Shown piece by piece: positions 1-6,182 of a stretch of 7,510 nt of DNA; the first letter of the stretch is position 1, and the number at the start of each line of letters is the position of its first letter. The notes under the pieces were generated by a model. The model did not search any database and had not been told where the DNA came from. It saw only the letters and a program-made list of their open reading frames with translations. Position numbers and translations under genes: made by a program. This DNA comes from an uncultured Chryseolinea sp. (lineage in GTDB: Bacteria; Bacteroidota; Bacteroidia; Cytophagales; Cyclobacteriaceae). Location: contig CAMLER010000233.1 of NCBI GenBank assembly GCA_946478915.1, forward strand, positions 1 through 7,510. The letters are read 5' to 3'.

Positions 1-55
1 TTCGGGGTTGACTCATAATCAAGGGGTCGCTGGATCGTGCCCAGCTGGGCCCACA
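1..55 (+). repeat. 55-bp perfect direct repeat, copy 1 (tRNA 3' half)
   Basis: These 55 bases recur without mismatch at 391-445, a period of 390 bases; identity ends exactly at base 55 (next base A here, T in copy 2). The repeat carries the closing arm of a hairpin (TTCGGGG), a CAT anticodon arm (anticodon 14-16), a T arm (stem GCTGG/CCAGC, loop 34-40) and the acceptor strand TGGGCCC followed by ACA. It is therefore the 3' half of a tRNA-Met-like gene whose 5' half lies outside the window. Because it begins at base 1, its left limit is unknown. Confidence 0.95.
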
Positions 56-79
56 AAAAGCTTTTTCACAAAGCACGTT

Positions 80-367
80 GTGCCTCATTATTGCTACATT
101 CTTTACTCTAACTCCCTCGACCGGTTTTATATCGGGGAGACTGCGGATTTTGATCAGCGTTTGAAATTTCACAATATCGCTTTCTCCACCTTTACCTCGA
201 AAGCTAACGATTGGGAACTGTATTTACTGATTGAATGCGCCGATAAACTCCTTGCGCGCAAAATCGAGAGACACATTAAGTCAATGAAAAGTGTCAAGTA
301 TATTAAAGGCTTACTGGCAAATCCTGAGATAATTGCAAAATTAAAATCCAGATATACCAGCCCATAG
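80..367 (+). CDS. tRNA-associated GIY-YIG nuclease family protein
   Basis: A small single-domain protein of the GIY-YIG (UvrC N-terminal/URI) fold, 95 residues from the GTG at 80. Visible motifs are CYILYS (5-10, the GIY strand), FYIGE (16-20, the YIG strand), QRLKFHN (26-32, with Arg27 and His31) and RKIERHIK (60-67, with the metal-binding Glu63). The expected catalytic Tyr, Arg and Glu are all present, so it could cut DNA, though no substrate is known. The frame is also open upstream to a TTG at 8, but bases 8-55 are the tRNA-like 3' half, so those residues (THNQGVAGSCPAGPT) are translated tRNA rather than protein domain; I prefer GTG 80, just before the conserved fold. The stop TAG (365-367) lies inside the next tRNA-like sequence, in its CCCATAGCTC. 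In Bacteroidota such ORFs recur next to tRNA genes and may be mobile or parasitic cassettes; that role is inference. Confidence 0.85.
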   Translation: MPHYCYILYSNSLDRFYIGETADFDQRLKFHNIAFSTFTSKANDWELYLLIECADKLLARKIERHIKSMKSVKYIKGLLANPEIIAKLKSRYTSP

Positions 368-379
368 CTCAACTGGTTA

Positions 380-397
380 CCCCGAACGCTTTCGGGG
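380..397 (+). repeat. Hairpin inserted in the tRNA-like D arm
   Basis: CCCCGAA (380-386) and TTCGGGG (391-397) are perfect complements around a CGCT loop, giving a GC-rich 7-bp stem. It sits where a tRNA would have the 3' strand of its D stem. Base 1 of the window starts with the same TTCGGGG arm, so the upstream copy probably carries the same hairpin. Confidence 0.85.
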
Positions 398-445
398 TTG
401 ACTCATAATCAAGGGGTCGCTGGATCGTGCCCAGCTGGGCCCACA
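391..445 (+). repeat. 55-bp perfect direct repeat, copy 2 (tRNA 3' half)
   Basis: This is the second copy of the repeat at 1-55, identical base for base, including the unusual T loop. It closes the nuclease cassette: the unit between the repeats consists of the GIY-YIG gene plus the 5' half of the tRNA-like sequence. Confidence 0.97.
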
Positions 446-463
446 TGACTATCAAGCATTTGC

Positions 464-485
464 AAGCGTTTGGTATAGAACGCTT
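464..485 (+). terminator. Possible intrinsic terminator after the tRNA/nuclease unit
   Basis: AAGCGTT (464-470) pairs perfectly with AACGCTT (479-485) around an 8-base loop and is followed by a T-rich run (TCTTTGTTTCT). The stem has only three G-C pairs and the T run is interrupted, so termination would be weak. The position, just downstream of the tRNA-like sequence, is right. Confidence 0.35.
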
Positions 486-837
486 TCTTTGTTTCTGCAT
501 AGTCTAGATATAAAACTCGCTGCCCGCTCTTCCACTTCACCGGACATGACTGCACTGACCCGAGTGCGAAAGATGGCTCAGCGTAAGAATCCGAATGGGG
601 CCTAGGTTACCTCATCCATCTCAGAACGAATTGTAAGTTGGATATCCCATGGTAATGTTACACAAAATGCAGTGGACACGTCATAACCCAGTCCTTTGCC
701 ATGTTGCTAATTCACAATTAAGTGATTGCAAAAGGTTAGAAGTCTCATTAGATCCTCCCTCTTCTGAAAGAGATGGAATTCTTTTTATGAAATCAATGAT
801 TTGTTTCTCTATCCATTGCCATCAACTTACACCAGTC
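486..837. other. Gene-free stretch
   Basis: I find no gene here with a start, a recognisable product and supporting context. A plus-strand frame from 649 to 876 has an arbitrary, His/Cys-rich composition and runs into the 3' end of the convergent minus-strand gene. A minus-strand frame at 681-821 has protein-like composition (IEKQIIDFIKRIPSLSEEGG) but no start codon, and could be a decayed fragment. No strong hairpin with a T run marks the end of the gene at 838. Confidence 0.6.
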
Positions 838-1560
838 TTACTTCCTAATATGCGTCTGGAACTTGGTAGATGCTGATTCATTCAATTGATAGCAATAATT
901 CGTTACTCGTGTTACATCCTCATGGTTCGTAAAATCTACCGGGTTTTCAATCAGATAGGCTTGGATGTCTGATTTATTTTCGGCGAATAACTTTAGAACG
1001 GAAGTCTTACTAGCCTTCAATATCTTATCCTTTACATCGATGAAGAAATAGGACTGCTGTTTAACATAAAATCGTTCGCAATCCATTTTGGCACCTCGGA
1101 GTTCGAGAGACCACACAGCACCTTCACAACTACCTTCTGCTTTCACGAGGATAAATTTTGGTTGCATTGCGAGCGATACGGAAGCTGTACTTAGAATCTC
1201 GTAAAAACCAGTCTTATAGTTGTGATAAAATAAACGGGAGCCTATCTCTATTAATTTTATATGCTGGTCCGCCTTAATACCGAGCGTGTCTCCGTCTTCG
1301 CTAATAAATTCCATCCTCTCATGATAAATATTGTAATTGAGGTTAAGCGTCTGGTCAAGTTTGAAGCCAGTTTGATATATGATGGTACCCTGCTGGAATT
1401 GTGGAAGGAGATAAACCTGATCTCGCCATTCAGTTTGTGACACACTTTCAAAGCGCCCAAGTCGGAGCTGTTCAATGTTTTGGCAACATGCCAGCTGCGT
1501 CGTTGTCGCAAGAAATACTATTGCTAGCACATTTTGGATTGCACATATCGACTGAGTCAT
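838..1560 (-). CDS. Secreted hypothetical protein, Bacteroidota family
   Basis: A 240-residue protein of no known function. The N-terminus (MTQSICAIQNVLAIVFLATT) is a plausible signal sequence ending near LACCQ at 23-27. A lipoprotein is possible, but the match to a lipobox is poor, so signal peptidase I cleavage before Gln27 is as likely. The mature part is mixed beta/alpha: a stretch around YLLPQFQQGTIIY (50-62), LNYN (73-76) and MEFISEDGDTLG (83-94), then an alternating strand region including IGSRLFYHNYKTGFYEIL (106-123). This order (plug-like strand, LNYN, M.FI...GDTL, then I.IG...FY) is one I recall from uncharacterised secreted proteins of this phylum. A helical tail follows (SVLKLFAENKSDIQAYLIEN, 187-206). 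The gene is divergent from the AraC regulator with a 153-base gap, so it may share its control. The ATG fits the signal sequence and a promoter-like site just upstream. Confidence 0.75.
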   Translation of the reverse strand: MTQSICAIQNVLAIVFLATTTQLACCQNIEQLRLGRFESVSQTEWRDQVYLLPQFQQGTIIYQTGFKLDQTLNLNYNIYHERMEFISEDGDTLGIKADQHIKLIEIGSRLFYHNYKTGFYEILSTASVSLAMQPKFILVKAEGSCEGAVWSLELRGAKMDCERFYVKQQSYFFIDVKDKILKASKTSVLKLFAENKSDIQAYLIENPVDFTNHEDVTRVTNYCYQLNESASTKFQTHIRK

Positions 1561-1576
1561 GCTGTTAGCATTTAAA

Positions 1577-1607
1577 TAAAAATAGTTATTTCCTTAAGTA
1601 TTTGAAA
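1577..1607 (-). promoter_or_regulatory. Possible Bacteroidota-type promoter for the minus-strand secreted protein gene
   Basis: Read on the minus strand, TTTC, 19 bases and TATTTTTA resemble the phylum's TTTG -33 and TAnnTTTG -7 elements with typical spacing, one mismatch in each box. The -7 box lies 16 bases before the ATG, so the leader would be about ten bases. The region is AT-rich, so a chance match is possible. Confidence 0.3.
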
Positions 1608-1713
1608 GTTTGTCATTTACCCTTCTTGGGCCATCCTACTACCGAACCTACGCAAGCCCGACACGAACTTTGATGCTAAAAAACTTTAAATTGAATATAA
1701 ATTCAGTGTTGTT

Positions 1714-2868
1714 ATGCAATTGGATTTCAACTGGATCAACTTACTCATTCTTTTCGGTGCGATACAGGGATTGATTTTTTGCCTGATCCTTCTTTTTAAT
1801 AAAAAACATCCGGGCGCAAAGTTCTTGAGCATTTTTATGTTTGCCATTGCCTACAACGGCTTCGAAACTTTCAACTGGAGCGCCGGCTTAGACAAATACA
1901 TCCTGCTATTCGATATTTTGCCGTTCGTTGTCATTTTCTGCGTGGGGCCGAGCCTTTATCTCTACGTTACCTCGCTCCTATACCCCAATCAAAAGATCTC
2001 CACCAAGACAATTCTTTCGCATTTCGCAATTGTCGGATTTCAATTCTTCTTCAGGTCCTTTCAGGTGATTGCATACCTTGTGTGGATGCGACATACCCCT
2101 GAAGGTGAAAATACCTTCGGAAAAATAGAATCGTTTTACTGGTTATATTCCGAGCCATTGAGCATTGTGGTATTTGTTTCGTATCTGATAGCATCAATCA
2201 AAATATTCAGGCGCACAAAAATTTCTGGCAATCAGGTTTCGGCTATAAGCAAGGAAGGAAGACAGATAACACATAATTGGCTTCGCGCACTATTAACGTG
2301 CATGGTAATAATGGCGCTAGGCTGGCCGACGACTGTTATAGCCTCCTACTTTACGGAAGAAGTGGGCAACGCTTATTACCCAATTGAAGTATTGCTTGTG
2401 CTATTCATTTACTGGATCGCGTATGCAGGGTACCACAAAACGATGTTGATATACGCCAGTCAAAAATCAAAAACAACCGCCCTTCAGACCGAGGACGTCG
2501 AATCCATGTTCGCCCAGTTGCAAACGATAATGGAAACTGAAAAAATGCATCTCGATGCTGAACTCAACCTCGCCAAGGTAGCATCGCGAATGGCCGTTAC
2601 TCCTAAAACAATTTCAGCAATCTTAAATCAATACCGCCAGACGAATTTTAATGACTTTGTAAATCACTATCGTGTCGAAGATATTAAGTTAAAGCTCGTT
2701 GATCCTCAGTTTCAGCATATGACTATCGCTGGCATTGCGCTGGAAACAGGTTTTAATTCTCAAGCTACATTTCAGCGTGCATTTAAAAGTTGTACCGGAT
2801 TATCGCCCTCTCAGTATATAAATCTTCACAAAAAAGATCTCAATGGGAAAATCCATGCCATTAAGTGA
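1714..2868 (+). CDS. Membrane-anchored AraC family transcriptional regulator
   Basis: A 384-residue regulator joining a multi-pass membrane domain to an AraC/XylS DNA-binding domain. About seven hydrophobic segments are visible, near residues 8-28, 36-54, 63-88, 100-124, 146-165, 189-212 and 222-245. A charged linker with helical character follows (250-280), then the DNA-binding part. The first helix-turn-helix is about LNLAKVASRMAVTPKTISAI (284-303); the second is around MTIAGIALETGFNSQATFQR (336-355), followed by the family signature FKSCTGLSPSQY (357-368). Length and layout match the Bacteroidota group of 7TM-AraC regulators. The likely role is to bind DNA while sitting in the inner membrane, with the membrane domain sensing an unknown signal. 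It lies 73 bases upstream of the peptidase gene on the same strand and diverges from the minus-strand secreted protein gene; either or both may be targets (inference). The ATG precedes the first membrane segment directly. Confidence 0.95.
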   Translation: MQLDFNWINLLILFGAIQGLIFCLILLFNKKHPGAKFLSIFMFAIAYNGFETFNWSAGLDKYILLFDILPFVVIFCVGPSLYLYVTSLLYPNQKISTKTILSHFAIVGFQFFFRSFQVIAYLVWMRHTPEGENTFGKIESFYWLYSEPLSIVVFVSYLIASIKIFRRTKISGNQVSAISKEGRQITHNWLRALLTCMVIMALGWPTTVIASYFTEEVGNAYYPIEVLLVLFIYWIAYAGYHKTMLIYASQKSKTTALQTEDVESMFAQLQTIMETEKMHLDAELNLAKVASRMAVTPKTISAILNQYRQTNFNDFVNHYRVEDIKLKLVDPQFQHMTIAGIALETGFNSQATFQRAFKSCTGLSPSQYINLHKKDLNGKIHAIK

Positions 2869-2869
2869 T

Positions 2870-2887
2870 CTCAAATCTGGATTTGAG
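2870..2887. promoter_or_regulatory. 18-bp palindrome between regulator and peptidase genes
   Basis: CTCAAATC-TG-GATTTGAG is a perfect inverted repeat that starts one base after the regulator's stop codon. As RNA it would form a 7-bp stem with a CTGG loop. No T run follows (TAGACCTG), so it is a poor intrinsic terminator. It could be an operator for the regulator or an RNA-processing or stability hairpin; nothing in the sequence decides between these. Confidence 0.4.
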
Positions 2888-2941
2888 TAGACCTGCAGTG
2901 GTATTTAGCATTACTTGAGCGCTTCAAATTAGATAGACGCA

Positions 2942-5812
2942 ATGTGCTGTGCAAGAAAAGTTGTATTCTGGATTTGTCTTTTTATTAATAGCACTGTCTT
3001 CGGACAGGACGTTTTCCTAACAATCTCCGGCAAAATAATTGACTCAGAATCGCATGCTCCGATTCAATATGCCAATATCCAGCTCAAATCAAAAAGTATT
3101 GGAACTGCATCGAATCTGGAAGGCGAATTCATTTTTAAGATCCCGAAGAGCCTCGCGCATGATACTCTACAGGTGTCATGTATCGGTTTTAAGACATTTT
3201 CGTACCCGCTTGGATCATCCGGACGAAATGTCGTCATCAGATTAACCCCTTCGGTGTTGCAGCTCGGCGAGGTCACCGTCACCGCCGAAACGGGGCTAAA
3301 TTTTCTCAAAAGAGTGGTGGCCAGGATCCCGGTGAACTACGACACTTCGGCAAGTCAACTAACCGCATTTTACCGCGAAAACATTTGGCTGGGAGATTTT
3401 GAATTATCCTTCACTGAAGCAGTTCTCGACATTCATAAAATTTTCAAAGTCGAAAAGAAAAAGCCGAACGACGAAATACGAGTCATTAAGGGGCGAAAAA
3501 AACAAATCGATTTCGGAAGAGACGGGCAATTCTATTATTGGATGAGTGGTGTATCCAATGGCGCTCGCGGAAGTCTTGCAGACGATCTCGTAAAATATCA
3601 CAATGCAAAGTTTAGTCCGCTAAGTCCACGAAACTTTAAATATTATCGATATGAATTTGGCGGTATGATTCGCGACGGGGACCGAAACCTGGTTGTCCTC
3701 GATGTCCTGCCGAAGAAGAATGCGCGAAAGGGAATTATTGTTCTTAAGCTTTTTATCGAAGAGGAATCGCTGGCGGTCGTCAAGTACGATTATCATCTGA
3801 GCGAAGCTGGAGTCGAATACGTGAGCCGAAAGGATAACGGACTTGCATATTTGATAATGTCGAAGGTGGTCAAAGCGACCCGCGATTATGATAAGTTCGA
3901 AGGTACGCACACCTACAAGAAACTAAATAACAAATGGTATTTGAGTGCGGTCAAACGTCATTGGGAAATACTTATCAGCAGCAAAAAACGTAACATGGTG
4001 GATAGTCAATGGACAGCCGACATGGATCTTATCGTGACAGACATCAATGCAAATGAAGTAAAGCCTATCACCACAGAAAATATCGGTGATGATAAATCAA
4101 GCATGGCCACACTTATAGGAAACAATTATGATCCTGAATTTTGGGAAAACTTTAATATTCTGAAACCTGTCATTGCCGATTCAATACGCAGTGGGACTAT
4201 GATCGAATTGAAATCGGAACCTCAAGCCAATCAAAAGAAATTTTCAAATCGTGAACAGGGATTGACCAGGGCCGACACATTGCGTGGCAAGCTCACTCCA
4301 CTTCGGACATGCTATGACGTAACCTTCTATCATTTGGATGTGGCAATAGATCTTGATAACCGTTCGCTAAAAGGAAGTAATCTGATCCGTTTTGAGGTAG
4401 TCACTCCATTTAGAAAAATGCAGATTGATCTATACGAAAATATGAAAATCGATAAGATCCTGTATAAAGGTCAACCGTTGCCTTATACTCGGGAATTCAA
4501 TGCGGTGTTTATTGATCTTCCATCAGAAATTCGACCAGGCATTCAGCACGAATTAAAAATCTATTATGAAGGCGTACCAAAAACACCCGACTGGGAAATT
4601 CCAATGAATGGTGGTGTTCTCTGGGACAAGGATTCTGTCGGCAATCAATGGGTGCAGATGGTATGCCAGGGTTCGGGTGCAAGCTTATGGTGGCCGAATA
4701 AAGATCACCAATCGGATGAACCGGATAGTATGAAAATCTGGATAACAGTTCCGTCAGAATATACAGAGATTTCCAACGGTCGGTTGATACGCAAAACGCC
4801 AATAGCAAAAAATATGACCCGCTATGAGTGGTTCGTCAGCTACCCTATCAACAACTACAATGTTACGTTTAACATTGGCAAATACGCGCACTATAGAGAC
4901 GAGTACATTTCAGACGACACATTGACAATCGACTATTACGTGATGCCATACAATCTGGATCGTTCTAAAAAGATGTTTCAACAGGTTAAGCCCATGTTGA
5001 AAACCTTTGAAAAGAACTTTGGTAAGTATCCTTTCAAATGCGATGGTTTTACAATCGTCGAAAGTATTTATCCAATGGAGCATCAAAGCGGGGTGTGCAT
5101 AGGAAAGGTCACCCGCGAAAATTCTGGAGATACAAATCCATTGTTATGGCACGAATCTTCCCATGAATGGTGGGGTAATGCAATAACAACAGCGGACATC
5201 GCAGATATGTGGATTCATGAGGCCTTTGCAACCTATGCCGAATACCAGGTAATAGAAGACTGGTTCGGAAAGGAATTAGCATATCAGACTATTCAGGAGC
5301 AAGTCGAAGCAGTTCAAAATGCCCAACCTTTAATCGGTGTTTACGATGTCAATCATATCTTCTACGACATAGGTGATATGTATAGCAAGGGAAGCCTGAT
5401 GCTGCATACGTTTAGGAATGTTTTAAATAACGATACACTATGGGTAAATCTTCTACGCGACATACAAAATAAGTTTCGATACAAAATCATCACATCTTCA
5501 GAGCTTGTTGCGTTTATCTGCCAGCAAACACGGACTGATTTTACCTATTTTTTCGACCAGTATCTGAAATTTACAACGCTTCCATTATTGGAAATAAAGC
5601 TTGAAGAAAATGAAACCAACCTGCAGGTGAAGTACAGGTGGATTGCCGATGTTCCTGAATTCAGAATGCCCGTGAAAGTGATAACGCGCTCAAACTATTT
5701 CGATTTCATATATCCTACAACCGATTGGCAAACTCTTACACTAAAGGATCTGAACGCTCATGAATTTGAGGTAAACGAAGAAGAATTTTTTATCGACGTA
5801 GAAATTGAGTGA
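2942..5812 (+). CDS. Exported two-part protein: carboxypeptidase-regulatory-like module fused to M1 family zinc metallopeptidase
   Basis: A 956-residue exported protein. A signal peptide (1-21, ending STVFG before Gln22) leads to a CarboxypepD_reg-like beta-sandwich at about 27-110 (ISGKIIDSES, YANIQL, EGEF, SCIGFK). A beta-rich region follows to about residue 415, with DPEFW at 397-401; in Bacteroidota this layout is usually a separate protein of about 400 residues. After a polar linker, an M1 peptidase starts near 444. It shows ASLWWPNKDH (about 578-587), the exopeptidase motif PMEHQSG (711-717, in place of GAMEN), zinc site HESSH (His737, Glu738, His741) with Glu760 eighteen residues on, and a candidate catalytic tyrosine, Tyr814 (MYSKGS). 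All catalytic residues are present, so it should remove N-terminal residues from peptides in the periplasm or at the surface. It ends soon after the catalytic domain, without a type IX sorting domain. The ATG gives a good signal peptide. Confidence 0.95.
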   Translation: MCCARKVVFWICLFINSTVFGQDVFLTISGKIIDSESHAPIQYANIQLKSKSIGTASNLEGEFIFKIPKSLAHDTLQVSCIGFKTFSYPLGSSGRNVVIRLTPSVLQLGEVTVTAETGLNFLKRVVARIPVNYDTSASQLTAFYRENIWLGDFELSFTEAVLDIHKIFKVEKKKPNDEIRVIKGRKKQIDFGRDGQFYYWMSGVSNGARGSLADDLVKYHNAKFSPLSPRNFKYYRYEFGGMIRDGDRNLVVLDVLPKKNARKGIIVLKLFIEEESLAVVKYDYHLSEAGVEYVSRKDNGLAYLIMSKVVKATRDYDKFEGTHTYKKLNNKWYLSAVKRHWEILISSKKRNMVDSQWTADMDLIVTDINANEVKPITTENIGDDKSSMATLIGNNYDPEFWENFNILKPVIADSIRSGTMIELKSEPQANQKKFSNREQGLTRADTLRGKLTPLRTCYDVTFYHLDVAIDLDNRSLKGSNLIRFEVVTPFRKMQIDLYENMKIDKILYKGQPLPYTREFNAVFIDLPSEIRPGIQHELKIYYEGVPKTPDWEIPMNGGVLWDKDSVGNQWVQMVCQGSGASLWWPNKDHQSDEPDSMKIWITVPSEYTEISNGRLIRKTPIAKNMTRYEWFVSYPINNYNVTFNIGKYAHYRDEYISDDTLTIDYYVMPYNLDRSKKMFQQVKPMLKTFEKNFGKYPFKCDGFTIVESIYPMEHQSGVCIGKVTRENSGDTNPLLWHESSHEWWGNAITTADIADMWIHEAFATYAEYQVIEDWFGKELAYQTIQEQVEAVQNAQPLIGVYDVNHIFYDIGDMYSKGSLMLHTFRNVLNNDTLWVNLLRDIQNKFRYKIITSSELVAFICQQTRTDFTYFFDQYLKFTTLPLLEIKLEENETNLQVKYRWIADVPEFRMPVKVITRSNYFDFIYPTTDWQTLTLKDLNAHEFEVNEEEFFIDVEIE

Positions 5813-6047
5813 TCCAAATAGGAAGCATTACCCCATTCACAAAATCATAAACATTCTATTTTTTCTGATTTATTACATTGGCCCCCTGGTGACTTTCCAA
5901 ATAGTCAGAATGTCTTTAACTTTATTTATTCACGGTGTGAGTGAGGTGTTGTGTACCATAGGATGGCCTTTGAATTACTCACATAATGTCCTGGTAGTTT
6001 TGTTTGTTGACTTCTTTCGCTTCGGGTTGATAAGTCCGGTGGACTAA
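5805..6047 (+). CDS. Possible small two-segment membrane protein (doubtful)
   Basis: An 80-residue frame starting at a TTG that overlaps the last bases of the peptidase gene by 8 bases. It encodes a basic N-terminus (SDPNRKHYPIHK), a hydrophobic stretch (about 13-33, IINILFFLIYYIGPLVTF), and a second one near 60-73 (HNVLVVLFVDFFRF). The translational overlap with the gene before it favours a real gene; the rare start and the tendency of AT-rich DNA to translate into Phe/Ile/Leu runs argue against it. I recognise no family. An internal ATG at residue 36 would leave only one membrane segment. Confidence 0.25.
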   Translation: MSDPNRKHYPIHKIINILFFLIYYIGPLVTFQIVRMSLTLFIHGVSEVLCTIGWPLNYSHNVLVVLFVDFFRFGLISPVD

Positions 6048-6182
6048 AAATTTGTCAACATGGTGCGGTTTCGACCTGCAGCGAGCAATCGATGAAGCAA
6101 GTCCTGCAAAATTCTGGAAAGGTGCCCGGGGAAAAATAGTGTTAAGTATTGCGATATCACCAGTAATAATTTATTAAATGAG
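6048..6182. other. Upstream region of the secreted hypothetical protein gene
   Basis: If the small frame at 5805-6047 is not a gene, the gap between the peptidase and the next gene is 370 bases. I see no tRNA, no strong hairpin with a T run, and no clean match to the TTTG/TAnnTTTG promoter pattern. The last 45 bases before the next ATG are very AT-rich, as expected for a promoter region. Confidence 0.5.

Larger units (their letters stand above)
358..445 (+). pseudogene. Degenerate tRNA-Met-like gene (CAT anticodon) with a hairpin in the D arm
   Basis: The order of parts is that of a tRNA: acceptor CAGCCCA (358-364, against TGGGCCC at 436-442; five of seven pairs hold), TA, D stem GCTC (367-370), D loop AACTGGTTA, anticodon arm 397-413 with loop CTCATAA and anticodon CAT at 404-406, T stem GCTGG/CCAGC (perfect), then A and CA. 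It is broken in three ways. The D-stem 3' strand (expected GAGC) is missing and replaced by a hairpin at 380-397. The T loop reads ATCGTGC instead of TTCGAGC, exchanging the invariant bases 54 and 58. The outer two acceptor pairs are lost. CAT could also mean tRNA-Ile2. I call it a pseudogene; a tRNA-derived recognition site for the neighbouring nuclease cassette is the alternative. Confidence 0.65.

Noticed and set aside
358..445. A functional elongator tRNA-Met
   Set aside because: The D stem cannot form, two acceptor pairs are lost and the T-loop 54/58 pair is changed, so normal folding and charging look unlikely.
790..802. Short palindrome AAATCA-A-TGATTT as terminator of the minus-strand gene
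   Set aside because: The loop is too small for the stem to form as drawn, the stem is AT-only apart from one pair, and no T run follows on the minus strand.
649..876. 75-residue plus-strand frame
   Set aside because: Arbitrary composition rich in His, Cys and Met, no known motif, and it overlaps the 3' end of the convergent gene at 838-1560.
1257..1511. 84-residue minus-strand frame
   Set aside because: It lies wholly inside the 838-1560 gene in another frame; the longer frame has a signal peptide and a sensible fold pattern.
1669..1704. TTTG and TATAAATTC as a promoter for the AraC regulator
   Set aside because: The spacing (22 to 24 bases) is longer than the usual 19 to 21 and the -7 box is a poor match.
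4509..4808. 99-residue minus-strand frame
   Set aside because: Antisense to the M1 peptidase domain, whose motifs are all intact.
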